The notes below the pieces were generated by a model, which searched no databases, was not told where the DNA came from, and saw only the letters and a program-made list of their open reading frames with translations. This document shows, piece after piece, positions 26,627-35,023 of a DNA stretch of 35,023 nt (the stretch's first letter is position 1; every line of letters begins with the position of its first letter). The DNA comes from an uncultured Clostridia bacterium (GTDB lineage Bacteria; Bacillota; Clostridia; Oscillospirales; Ruminococcaceae). The translations under genes were made by a program, and so were the position numbers. The DNA is taken from contig CANQZR010000009.1 of the NCBI GenBank assembly GCA_947628405.1, positions 1-35,023 of the forward strand, read 5' to 3'.

Positions 26627-27148
26627 ATGATTATTTTGATGCGTCACGGTGCTGATGATGAAAATCGTTTGGGCGGTTGGAGCGATGCAGGACTTTCAAA
26701 AATCGGGATAGAGCAAGTCAGACGTGCAAGCGAAAAAATTATGCAATTTAATATATGTCATATTTTTTCAAGTGATCTGCCCAGAGCAGCAGAAACTGCC
26801 GATATTATCGCCGCACGGCTGGATCTGAATATTACCTTTCTAAAGGGATTCAGAGAAACCAATAATGGAAATTTAGCAGGTATGCTGAAAGAAAAAGCAA
26901 ATACAAAATATCCCGGATTGTATTGGAATACACTGGATTGGGAACAGCCATATCCTAACGGCGAGTCTCCGCGACAGTTTTATGAACGTATAAAAAATGC
27001 ATGGATAACATTTAAAGAAACGGCAGAAAACTTAAACGGAAATATTCTTTTGGTTACACACGGCGGTGTGATTGATGTCATACTTTGTTGTGAAAATGGC
27101 AAGATCTATACAAACAAACATCCAACCTATAGGACAATGCAGAAATAA
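26627..27148 (+). CDS. Histidine phosphatase (phosphoglycerate mutase-like)
   Basis: LMRHGADDENRLGGWSDAGLSKIG, SSDLPRAAETADII, VTHGGVIDV; RBS gggagg before MIILMRHG. Confidence 0.9.
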   Translation: MIILMRHGADDENRLGGWSDAGLSKIGIEQVRRASEKIMQFNICHIFSSDLPRAAETADIIAARLDLNITFLKGFRETNNGNLAGMLKEKANTKYPGLYWNTLDWEQPYPNGESPRQFYERIKNAWITFKETAENLNGNILLVTHGGVIDVILCCENGKIYTNKHPTYRTMQK

Positions 27149-27279
27149 TTTGCATATAATAAAATATTATGGTATAAACTGTAGATTTGATAAGAGCAAA
27201 GATTTGAATTTGAAAAAGAAAATACAAAAAATATTCCGCAAAACGCTTATTTAAAACGATTTGCGGAATATTCTAATGG

Positions 27280-27352
27280 TGAGCCATTGGGGATTTGAAC
27301 CCCAGACCCTTTGATTAAAAGTCAAATGCTCTGCCGACTGAGCTAATGGCTC
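27280..27352 (-). tRNA. tRNA-Lys (anticodon TTT)
   Basis: GAGCCATTAGCTCAGTCGGCAGAGCATTTGACTTTTAATCAAAGGGTCTGGGGTTCAAATCCCCAATGGCTC cloverleaf on the minus strand. Confidence 0.97.
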
Positions 27353-27489
27353 GTTGGCGATATAATTCCTTGTTGGAACCATACAACGCTTAATTATTAT
27401 ACCAAAATCAGCGCGGATTGTCAAGGAATTATTTAATATTCGTCATAACGAACAAAAAAATTTTTTTTTTGAGCAAAAATATGTGCAAA

Positions 27490-28002
27490 TCAATAAAGCA
27501 GAAGCCTTACCGTGAGCGCACTAAGCACAAATCCCGTAATATCAGCCGTCAGGGACGAAGCTATAACATGACGGGTATTCTTGACCTTTGTGATCCCATA
27601 GTATACGGCTACCGTATAAAACGTCGTTTCGGTAGAGCCTATCATTACGCTTGCCACTCTTCCGGCAAAACTGTCCGGCGAAACATCTGACAATATTGAT
27701 TCAAACACCGCCAGCGCTCCGCTGCCGGAGATAGGACGTATCAGCGCAAGAGGTATACATTCTTCCGGAAATCCCAGAAATTCCGTCAAAGGCGCTATCA
27801 TTCCGGAAATAAATTCCAATGCTCCCGATGCTTTGAACATACCTATAGCTGTCATAAGCGCTATAAGCGCAGGAAGAATATCAAAAGCTGCGCTCAGGCT
27901 ATCCTTGGCTCCCGATACAAATTCGCCGAAAACATCAGTCTTTTTGAACAGTCCTGCTATCATTATGATCGCTATAAATGCCGGAATAACATAACTGCTC
28001 AT
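27490..28002 (-). CDS. spmB: Spore maturation protein B
   Basis: 170 aa; GAKDSLSAAFDILPALIALMTAIGMFKASGAL, RPISGSGALAV, GSTETTFYTVAVYYG. Confidence 0.93.
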   Translation of the reverse strand: MSSYVIPAFIAIIMIAGLFKKTDVFGEFVSGAKDSLSAAFDILPALIALMTAIGMFKASGALEFISGMIAPLTEFLGFPEECIPLALIRPISGSGALAVFESILSDVSPDSFAGRVASVMIGSTETTFYTVAVYYGITKVKNTRHVIASSLTADITGFVLSALTVRLLLY

Positions 28003-28589
28003 TTCTTTTTTCTCCTTCCTGAAGCATCAAGCGCCGAAGCCGAAATAAGTCCTGCTGCAAGTGCGCACGCTGATGTTATAAGCACACAAGGAAGTATCTC
28101 CATAGGCGCAGCCGAACCGTGCCTTACACGCAATGAAGCGGCAGTTGCCGGAATAATGGTTATTGACGCTGTATTGAGCACAACAAACATTATCATGTTT
28201 CTGCTGGTGGTATCGCCGGGACGTTCCTCCTGTTCAAGGCGCCGCATAGCTTCAAGTCCGAGCGGTGTGGCAGCATTGCCAAGTCCGAGAAGATTGGCGG
28301 TAATATTCATGCAGACGGCATGGAACGCCTTTCCGTTAAGATCAAGTCCTTTGAAAATATGTTTCAGGAACGGTCGGAACAGTTCGGAAAGCCTGTCGGT
28401 CAGCTTTGCTTTTTCGGCAACGCGCATAAGTCCGCCCCACATACACATTCCGCCGAGAAGATAAAGGAAAAGATCTACAGCTTCAACGCAGGAATTTAAC
28501 GCCGAATTACAGACCTTATCCATATTTCCTGTTGCAGCGCCAAATCCTACGGAAGTAATAAGCATTACGGCAAATATCCATTTAAGCAT
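27999..28589 (-). CDS. spmA: Spore maturation protein A
   Basis: 196 aa; MCMWGGLMRVAEKAKLTDRLS, MNITANLLGLGNAATPLGLEAMRRL; overlaps spmB. Confidence 0.93.
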   Translation of the reverse strand: MLKWIFAVMLITSVGFGAATGNMDKVCNSALNSCVEAVDLFLYLLGGMCMWGGLMRVAEKAKLTDRLSELFRPFLKHIFKGLDLNGKAFHAVCMNITANLLGLGNAATPLGLEAMRRLEQEERPGDTTSRNMIMFVVLNTASITIIPATAASLRVRHGSAAPMEILPCVLITSACALAAGLISASALDASGRRKKK

Positions 28590-28880
28590 ACTTTACTCCT
28601 TTAATAAGATACATAATTACCATAGTTGACATTTTATTAATATAATTTCGCGAAGGACATCATAAATATAATTAAGGGGAAAAACCTCCGCAAACCGCAT
28701 TATTCCTTGATTTATCTCAAATTTCAGCAAGATATTCCTTTTTCGGATATTGATTTTTTGAAGAAATATGTGTGACTAATATTCATAAAAAAGTCATAAT
28801 TATTAACACAATGTTTTTTGACATATATATACAAAATGAGATATAATAGGTATAATATAAAAAAATCAGGAGGTGCCACA

Positions 28881-29120
28881 ATGAAGGCAACAGGAATCAC
28901 AAGAAAAATTGATGAGCTTGGAAGAATAGTCCTGCCCATCGAATTGAGAAGGGGTCTCGGTATAGGTGAAAAGGATGCTCTCGAAATTTACGTTGAGGAC
29001 GAGAAAATCATCCTTAAAAAATACAAACAGGCCTGCGCTTTCTGCGGAAGCGATGAAAATATCGTTGAGTTCAAAAACAAATATGTATGTGCCGACTGCA
29101 TTACACAGCTTAAAAAGTAA
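28881..29120 (+). CDS. AbrB/SpoVT-AbrB family regulator with C-terminal Cys4 motif
   Basis: MKATGITRKIDELGRIVLPIELRRGLGIGEKDALEIYVE; CAFCG...CADC; RBS aggaggtg. Confidence 0.92.
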   Translation: MKATGITRKIDELGRIVLPIELRRGLGIGEKDALEIYVEDEKIILKKYKQACAFCGSDENIVEFKNKYVCADCITQLKK

Positions 29121-29323
29121 TTGCTTGTCTTATACATAATATGTATATCCAATATTTAATATTACTGAGCTGAGGGGGTTGCCACACAACATAATTAGCG
29201 GTGCGGCAGCCCTGTTTATTTGCGTCGTCGGGTACTTATACTATTTACCGGAGCCGGACTTTCACGGCAGGAAAACGTTTAAAACTGCTTTGTTCTTCTC
29301 CGGTGCGGAAGGAGTTTTCGCAA

Positions 29324-30418
29324 ATGGTTTTTGTTGACTCGGAAGAACTTCTTCCGGGAATGTGTCTTGCGAAAAATATTATCATAGATAAGTCTGCTTC
29401 ACCTATAACCGTCAAAAGCGGTCAGAAGCTGACAGACCTGCATATATCAGCGATCCGTACCGCAAAGATCGACGGCGCCTATATAGATACCGCTTCAAGT
29501 GATGTACGCGTGATATCCTCAGTGGATCAGCCTATCAGGCGTGAAGCCGTATCCGAGCTGCATGATATAGCCGATAATTTCATAAACGGCATAAACGGCG
29601 TTCAGGAAAGCGATATTGCAAAGCTGACCGGCACGGTGCATGATATGATAATAAATCTCCAGCTCCAAAAGGATATGCTGGTAAATATTGCTGAAGTTCA
29701 GATGTATGATGATTACACCTATCATCACTGTCTTAGCGTTGCCATAATGTCGATCGCTATCGGAATGGAGCTTGGGATGTCCGGCGATATGCTTCAGGAT
29801 ATCGGCATGGCAGGAATACTCCACGATCTCGGCAAGGTAGCCATACCGACCGACATAATCAATAAGCCCGGTCCGCTTACCGACGAGGAATACGAGGTGG
29901 TAAAACAGCACCCCGTTCTTGCGGCAAAGCATCTTAAAGAAAGGGATCTTATAAACGACGACGTTTACTGCGGAATAATCTGTCACCACGAAAAGCTGGA
30001 CGGTTCGGGATATCCCAATCATCTTGAGGGTGAAGAAATACACCCTTACGCAAAAATACTGGCGGTTGCCGACGTTTACGACGCGCTTACGTCGAACCGT
30101 CCGTACAGAGTGCCAAGTCCTCCGAATGAAGCAATAGAGTATATTATGGGCGGTCTGGATTCACATTTTGACGAAAATGCCGTAAAAGCATTTCTCAGAA
30201 AAGTCGCTCCGTACCCACTCGGCTCAAAGCTGAAACTTTCCAACGGGGAAACAGCTTATGTTATCAAAAACTATCCCGATCAGCCGCTTCGTCCGGTAGT
30301 GGCAGTCATAGGCACGGATAAGGTATACGATCTGTCCTTTGATATGTCATGCATGAGTATAGTAATAATGGAAATGCTGGACGGAGGCGGTCATAACCGC
30401 AGTCTTATAAATATGTAA
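29324..30418 (+). CDS. HD-GYP domain protein (putative c-di-GMP phosphodiesterase)
   Basis: HHCLSVAIMSIAIG, GILHDLGKVAIP, HHEKLDGSGYPNHLEGEEI, VADVYDALTSNRPYR. Confidence 0.93.
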   Translation: MVFVDSEELLPGMCLAKNIIIDKSASPITVKSGQKLTDLHISAIRTAKIDGAYIDTASSDVRVISSVDQPIRREAVSELHDIADNFINGINGVQESDIAKLTGTVHDMIINLQLQKDMLVNIAEVQMYDDYTYHHCLSVAIMSIAIGMELGMSGDMLQDIGMAGILHDLGKVAIPTDIINKPGPLTDEEYEVVKQHPVLAAKHLKERDLINDDVYCGIICHHEKLDGSGYPNHLEGEEIHPYAKILAVADVYDALTSNRPYRVPSPPNEAIEYIMGGLDSHFDENAVKAFLRKVAPYPLGSKLKLSNGETAYVIKNYPDQPLRPVVAVIGTDKVYDLSFDMSCMSIVIMEMLDGGGHNRSLINM

Positions 30419-30474
30419 ATGGGCAGAAAGTATCTGCCCATTTTGTATAAATATACGGAAAAGAGGTAATTCAA

Positions 30475-30861
30475 ATGACCGATACAGAGCTTCTTGAAGC
30501 AGCGGAAAAAGCCATGGGAAACGCTTACGCTCCATATTCCGGATTTAATGTAGGAGCAGCGCTGCTTTGCAGCAGCGGTAAGGTATTCACCGGCTGTAAT
30601 GTGGAAAATTCAAGCTACGGAGCTTCAAACTGCGCCGAAAGGACCGCTGTTTTCAAAGCAGTCTCGGAGGGATATAAGGATTTTGAGGCAATAGCAATAG
30701 TTTCCTCCGGAGAGGAAGAAACTTTCCCATGCGGCATATGCCGTCAGGTACTTGGCGAATTTGCTCCCAATATCCGCATTATCCTCAGAAAAATGGACGG
30801 CAGTCCGTCAGTTTATAAATTCAGCGACATAATGCCGCACTGCTTTTCGCTGAAAAAATAA
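30475..30861 (+). CDS. cdd: Cytidine deaminase
   Basis: AYAPYSGFNVGAALL, GCNVENSSYGASNCAERTAVFKA, PCGICRQVLGEF. Confidence 0.93.
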   Translation: MTDTELLEAAEKAMGNAYAPYSGFNVGAALLCSSGKVFTGCNVENSSYGASNCAERTAVFKAVSEGYKDFEAIAIVSSGEEETFPCGICRQVLGEFAPNIRIILRKMDGSPSVYKFSDIMPHCFSLKK

Positions 30862-31003
30862 TATCGCGGCACTGCAATTGTAACCGTTCTGTAATTGACT
30901 TCCGGTGAAAAATGTTATATAATTGTATTATACTTGCAATGCCGCAATAAGGTATATTCGGCAATGCATATATTTTATCCTGATCGTAAGGAAAAGAGGC
31001 TTT

Positions 31004-32548
31004 ATGCGTATTCGTTGGTGTTTGTTGGCTGCTCTTCTGATATCCGTGCTTACCTCATGCCATGCGGTGACAGAAGATGACGCCCCGGTAACGGAAACAG
31101 TGTTTTCTGCTGATGTGTGGGAAACTTCTTCCGTGACTGATACATATCAGGAAACAGAAACGGTTTCCGGCACTCCGGAGACTGTCGGGAACACCTTGAC
31201 TTCTTCGGAAACGACAAATTCCGACACGTTTACGTCCGATACCGGAACTTCCGCAGAACCTGAAACTTTTCCCGTAACGGAAACAGATACGGTACAACAG
31301 TCTGCGGAAACTTCCCTGACGGCTCCGAGCACACAGACGGAAGCTCCTTATTCCGAAACTTCCGGAACATCTGCTCATACGCTGCAGTATGAAAGCCCTT
31401 ACGAACCCGGCGCTTATGCTGTGCCGAGCAGAAGCTATAATGCCGTTAATTTCAATGAACAAAAAGGAGTATGGATAACCTATCTGGAATATATGTCCAT
31501 TCTCAAAAACAAATCGGAAAGATCTTTCAGGCAGTCGATAGAAACATATTTCGGAAACATTGCCGATCTTGGATTCAATACAGTCTATGTTCAGGTCAGG
31601 GCTTTCGGAGACGCATATTACGATTCTTCTTTGTTCCCCTCAGGAGAACAATACAGCGGAACTATAGGCAGCGGCAGCAGTTTTGACGCTCTTGAAATAA
31701 TGGTCAGAGCCGCCCATGAAAGGGGTCTTTCCATTCATGCGTGGGTAAATCCCATGCGGCTTATGACTTCTTCGCAGATACAGGGCATAAGCAGCGCATA
31801 CACAATAAAAAAATGGTACGACAGCGACGAGCTGCGCGGAAAATATATTGCAAGATCGGGAGACCGGTGGTATCTTGATCCGGCATACGACGAGGTCACA
31901 GACCTTATTGCGGACGGTATTTCCGAGATCATCTCCAATTATGATGTAGACGGCATACAGATAGACGATTACTTCTACCCTACTTCATCTGCGGATTTTG
32001 ACAGCGAAGCCTATGCTTCGTCGGGAACGAGCCTGCCGCTTTCCGAATGGAGAATTTCCAATGTAAACAAAATGGTCAGAAAACTTTACAACACCGTACA
32101 TTCTGCAAATTCATCAGTCATTTTCGGCATTTCTCCCCAAGGCAGCGTTGATAACGACTACAATGAAGCCTATGCTGATGTCCGCACATGGTGTTCTTCA
32201 AAAGGATACTGCGACTATATCCTTCCGCAGGTATATTTCGGATTTAATAACGCCGCTCTCCCCTATTCCGGTGTTATTTCAGAATGGAGCGGAATGGTGG
32301 GCAATTCAGGCGTAAAACTTGTATTCGGACTTGCTGCTTACAAGATAGGAGCAGAAGATAGTTATGCCGGAGCAGGCGGAAGATCCGAATGGATAGAAAA
32401 TAATGATATGATCTCCAGACAGATGAAACTGGCGGAAAGTCTTTCAAATTACGGCGGAGTAGCACTGTACAGATATGATTCGGTATTCAATCCCGATTCA
32501 GAAGTTGCTTCGGCGGTAAGCAATGAAATAGAAAATATTGAAAAGTAA
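31004..32548 (+). CDS. Lipoprotein with GHL10-like (DUF187/YddW) glycosyl hydrolase-like domain
   Basis: Lipobox SVLTSC; Ser/Thr/Glu-rich linker; KGVWITYLEYMS, FNTVYVQVRAFGDAYYDSSLFP, VDGIQIDDYFYP, YCDYILPQVYFGF. Confidence 0.88.
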   Translation: MRIRWCLLAALLISVLTSCHAVTEDDAPVTETVFSADVWETSSVTDTYQETETVSGTPETVGNTLTSSETTNSDTFTSDTGTSAEPETFPVTETDTVQQSAETSLTAPSTQTEAPYSETSGTSAHTLQYESPYEPGAYAVPSRSYNAVNFNEQKGVWITYLEYMSILKNKSERSFRQSIETYFGNIADLGFNTVYVQVRAFGDAYYDSSLFPSGEQYSGTIGSGSSFDALEIMVRAAHERGLSIHAWVNPMRLMTSSQIQGISSAYTIKKWYDSDELRGKYIARSGDRWYLDPAYDEVTDLIADGISEIISNYDVDGIQIDDYFYPTSSADFDSEAYASSGTSLPLSEWRISNVNKMVRKLYNTVHSANSSVIFGISPQGSVDNDYNEAYADVRTWCSSKGYCDYILPQVYFGFNNAALPYSGVISEWSGMVGNSGVKLVFGLAAYKIGAEDSYAGAGGRSEWIENNDMISRQMKLAESLSNYGGVALYRYDSVFNPDSEVASAVSNEIENIEK

Positions 32549-32580
32549 CACCCCATGAGCACAGAACGAAAAAGAAAGGA

Positions 32581-35023
32581 ATGCAGGAATTGAAAATAAA
32601 TATCCGTAAAATTCTCGGAATAATTACTGCTCTGGCACTTTCTGTCCCGATATGCGCGGATCCTGTCATAATAAGGGATATTGACGCGTTTGCTGAAAAC
32701 GATCCTGGACATATGACCGAAACAGCGCCGCAGCAGGAAATAAATAAAGACGAAGACCTGCCTGATTTTGAAGAGCCCGACTTTGCGCCCATGTACAGTT
32801 TTCCCGAAAATATGCGCGGCGCTTACATAACTCCCGGCATAGATTACGGCGCTTCGCAGGACGGAGAGGTCCTCACCGAGGAACAGATATCCGAAAGCGT
32901 TGAAAAAATGCTTGACACAGCCGAAAATCACCGGCTCAATTCCATAATAATACGCACCGACTATAAAGGCGAAGCCTTTTACAGTACTGATATAAACGAA
33001 ACCGTTGAACGTCCTTTGGCGGAATATGCCATAGATGCTGCCAAAGATCGCGGATTTTATGTTTATCTTGATTTCAGCCTTGACTATGCTCTTGCCGGTC
33101 TTGATGATATGGATATGCAGTCGCGCATAGACAGTCTGGCAATAATAGTTCACAGCCTGACGGTAAAATATCCAGTGGACGGTATAATACTTGACGGATA
33201 CTATTCCTCCCGTAACGCCGATTCCCTTAACGACTACATGAACAACGGCTCGGGAATAGGATTTGACAACTGGCTTTCGGACAACGGAGCTTATGTTTTC
33301 AGCCTTGCCGCCGACGCTGTAAGGCGCACCAACAATACCGTTCCCGTAGGAATAGCTCTTAACGACGTATGGGCAAACTATACGACCAATGAAAACGGTT
33401 CGGAAACATCTGTGGATTTTGAAGCTCTTACAGACGGCTACGCCGATACGGTAAGCTATATCCAAAAAGGTTATGCGGATTTCATTATGCTTAAAGCGGA
33501 AGGCTCGATCTCCGACAGTGAAGAACCTTTCAACGAGCTTTTAGGCTGGTGGAACAATTACGCCGAAGAAGCGGACATTCCCCTTTATGTTCACCATATC
33601 AACGAACAGATCTGCACCGACGCGGAAGGCTGGGGCTCTCCTGACGAACTTGTAAAGCAGGTCATAGCCGCTGCGGATTATGATATGTACGGAGGAAGCG
33701 CGTTCAATTCCCTTTCAGCTCTTGAAGATAATGTTATGGAATCCACAAGCGCGCTTATGAAGCACTATGATGATACGATAGACCTTGAAGGTCTTAACAG
33801 CGAACTTGAAATGACTCTTCCGACAAAAACCACATTCAAAACGGAAGAACCAACGGTCATATTTGCCGGATCGTTCGACCCTAATTTCCCGGTCTACTAT
33901 CAGGGAAAGGAAATAGAACTTAACGAAGCAGGACGTTTCTATTTTACCGAAGAACTTGACGTAGGCGTAAATACGTTCAAATTCCAGAACAAAGCAAAAG
34001 TTATAACATACAAGATAACAAGAACGGTAAATGTTCTGAAAAGCGTTTCGCCGTCGGACGATACAATGCGTGTTGAAGGACAGTCAACGATAGCGCTCAG
34101 CGCAATAGCTTACAAAGGTTCATCCGTTACAGCAAAAATAAACGGAAAAAGCGTTGCGCTCAAGGAGGTAGACGGTCAGCTCGACGAACTTGATCCTAAC
34201 TCCAACTATACAAAATACACAGGCTACTATACCGCTCCGGAGGGTATCAAAGGACAGGATACTGACCTTGGCAGCGTTGAGTTTTACGGCACATATCCCA
34301 CCAAGACCGGCGATATAAACGAATCGCGCACAGGATCACACATAATAGTAAACGCTCTTGCCGAGATACTGAACGATTTCAGCGGAAATATCCTGCGCGT
34401 AAACAATGACAATACAATGGTCTACAATTACAAGTCCACAACTACCAGCCCTTCGCCGGACTGTACAAGGCTCCCTGCCGGAACGCTGGACTACATTGTA
34501 AAGACTGTTACATACAGCGGCATTGACTATTATCTTACCAATTCCGGAAAGCGTATCCGCACAGATGCGGTATCCGTTCTTGACAATCAGCCGCTGGGAA
34601 GCAATCCCATAAGCGTAACGGCTGCCGGAAAGGACGGCACGGACACGGTCATAAAACTGAAAATGCCTGTAAAAACGCCTTTTTCAATAAGCTACGGCAA
34701 TATCGCATACAGCGAGGGTGGCAACGGAAATTATTATATTTCCTCGTTCGATTCGGGATATATAACAATAACCTTTGATTATGTAACAAGTATCTCGTCG
34801 GGGAACATAACTTTCCCGGACAGTGCGGTGTTCACCAACGGAACATGGAGCGCGTCCGAATCCGGTGAACTTAAACAGGCAAAACTAACGCTTTCGCTCC
34901 GTCAGAGCGGCATATTCGGCGGAATAACTTCCACTTATGACAGCAGCGGAGAACTTGTCCTTAGGTTCAACGGCTGCCGGAACAGCGTAAACGGCGCGAC
35001 TATCGTGATAGATCCCGGACACG
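32581..35023 (+). CDS. GHL10-like domain protein fused to an N-acetylmuramoyl-L-alanine amidase, truncated by window end
   Basis: Open frame to the window edge (absent from the ORF track because it has no stop); MRGAYITPGIDYG, VDGIILDGYYSSRNA, and terminal TIVIDPGH, the start of an Amidase_3 domain. Confidence 0.8.
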   Translation, partial: MQELKINIRKILGIITALALSVPICADPVIIRDIDAFAENDPGHMTETAPQQEINKDEDLPDFEEPDFAPMYSFPENMRGAYITPGIDYGASQDGEVLTEEQISESVEKMLDTAENHRLNSIIIRTDYKGEAFYSTDINETVERPLAEYAIDAAKDRGFYVYLDFSLDYALAGLDDMDMQSRIDSLAIIVHSLTVKYPVDGIILDGYYSSRNADSLNDYMNNGSGIGFDNWLSDNGAYVFSLAADAVRRTNNTVPVGIALNDVWANYTTNENGSETSVDFEALTDGYADTVSYIQKGYADFIMLKAEGSISDSEEPFNELLGWWNNYAEEADIPLYVHHINEQICTDAEGWGSPDELVKQVIAAADYDMYGGSAFNSLSALEDNVMESTSALMKHYDDTIDLEGLNSELEMTLPTKTTFKTEEPTVIFAGSFDPNFPVYYQGKEIELNEAGRFYFTEELDVGVNTFKFQNKAKVITYKITRTVNVLKSVSPSDDTMRVEGQSTIALSAIAYKGSSVTAKINGKSVALKEVDGQLDELDPNSNYTKYTGYYTAPEGIKGQDTDLGSVEFYGTYPTKTGDINESRTGSHIIVNALAEILNDFSGNILRVNNDNTMVYNYKSTTTSPSPDCTRLPAGTLDYIVKTVTYSGIDYYLTNSGKRIRTDAVSVLDNQPLGSNPISVTAAGKDGTDTVIKLKMPVKTPFSISYGNIAYSEGGNGNYYISSFDSGYITITFDYVTSISSGNITFPDSAVFTNGTWSASESGELKQAKLTLSLRQSGIFGGITSTYDSSGELVLRFNGCRNSVNGATIVIDPGH

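Noticed and set aside
29165-29323. c-di-GMP (GEMM) riboswitch upstream of the HD-GYP gene
   Set aside because: The conserved GEMM core motifs could not be seen; kept only as an unexplained leader.
32449-33465. 338-aa minus-strand ORF
   Set aside because: Antisense to the open plus-strand GHL10-like frame, which has secretory and domain motifs and continues to the window end.

Overview
Clostridia-like (Ruminococcus-type) chromosomal window. It contains: an ABC exporter pair with an AgrC/AgrA-like two-component system; an accessory region with an RHH-like protein, a possible TnpV-like protein and a lipoprotein; a dense island of about 15 apparent small-RNA transcription units (4.56-4.68 kb and 6.1-9.05 kb); an MNT nucleotidyltransferase followed by a 24-codon possible HEPN remnant; a MarR/flavodoxin/TSCPD/peroxidase cluster; a complete type II-A CRISPR-Cas locus (41 repeats, leader, csn2-cas2-cas1-cas9, divergent tracrRNA); a truncated phage capsid gene fused to a candidate C-terminal toxin domain with a possible immunity gene; then mostly ordinary genes (GGDEF, XRE, HAD, phosphatase, tRNA-Lys, spmAB, AbrB-like, HD-GYP, cdd, two GHL10-like proteins). 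The most interesting signal is the small-RNA island. Nine minus-strand units belong to three structured families (alpha, beta, gamma). Six plus-strand units each consist of a promoter, short tandem repeats (34-54 nt) and a terminator. All 15 promoters have exactly 17-bp -35/-10 spacing. The plus-strand units resemble type III toxin-antitoxin (ToxI-like) RNA antitoxin arrays, but no toxin gene is visible. All calls come from reading the sequence; no database search or folding program was run.
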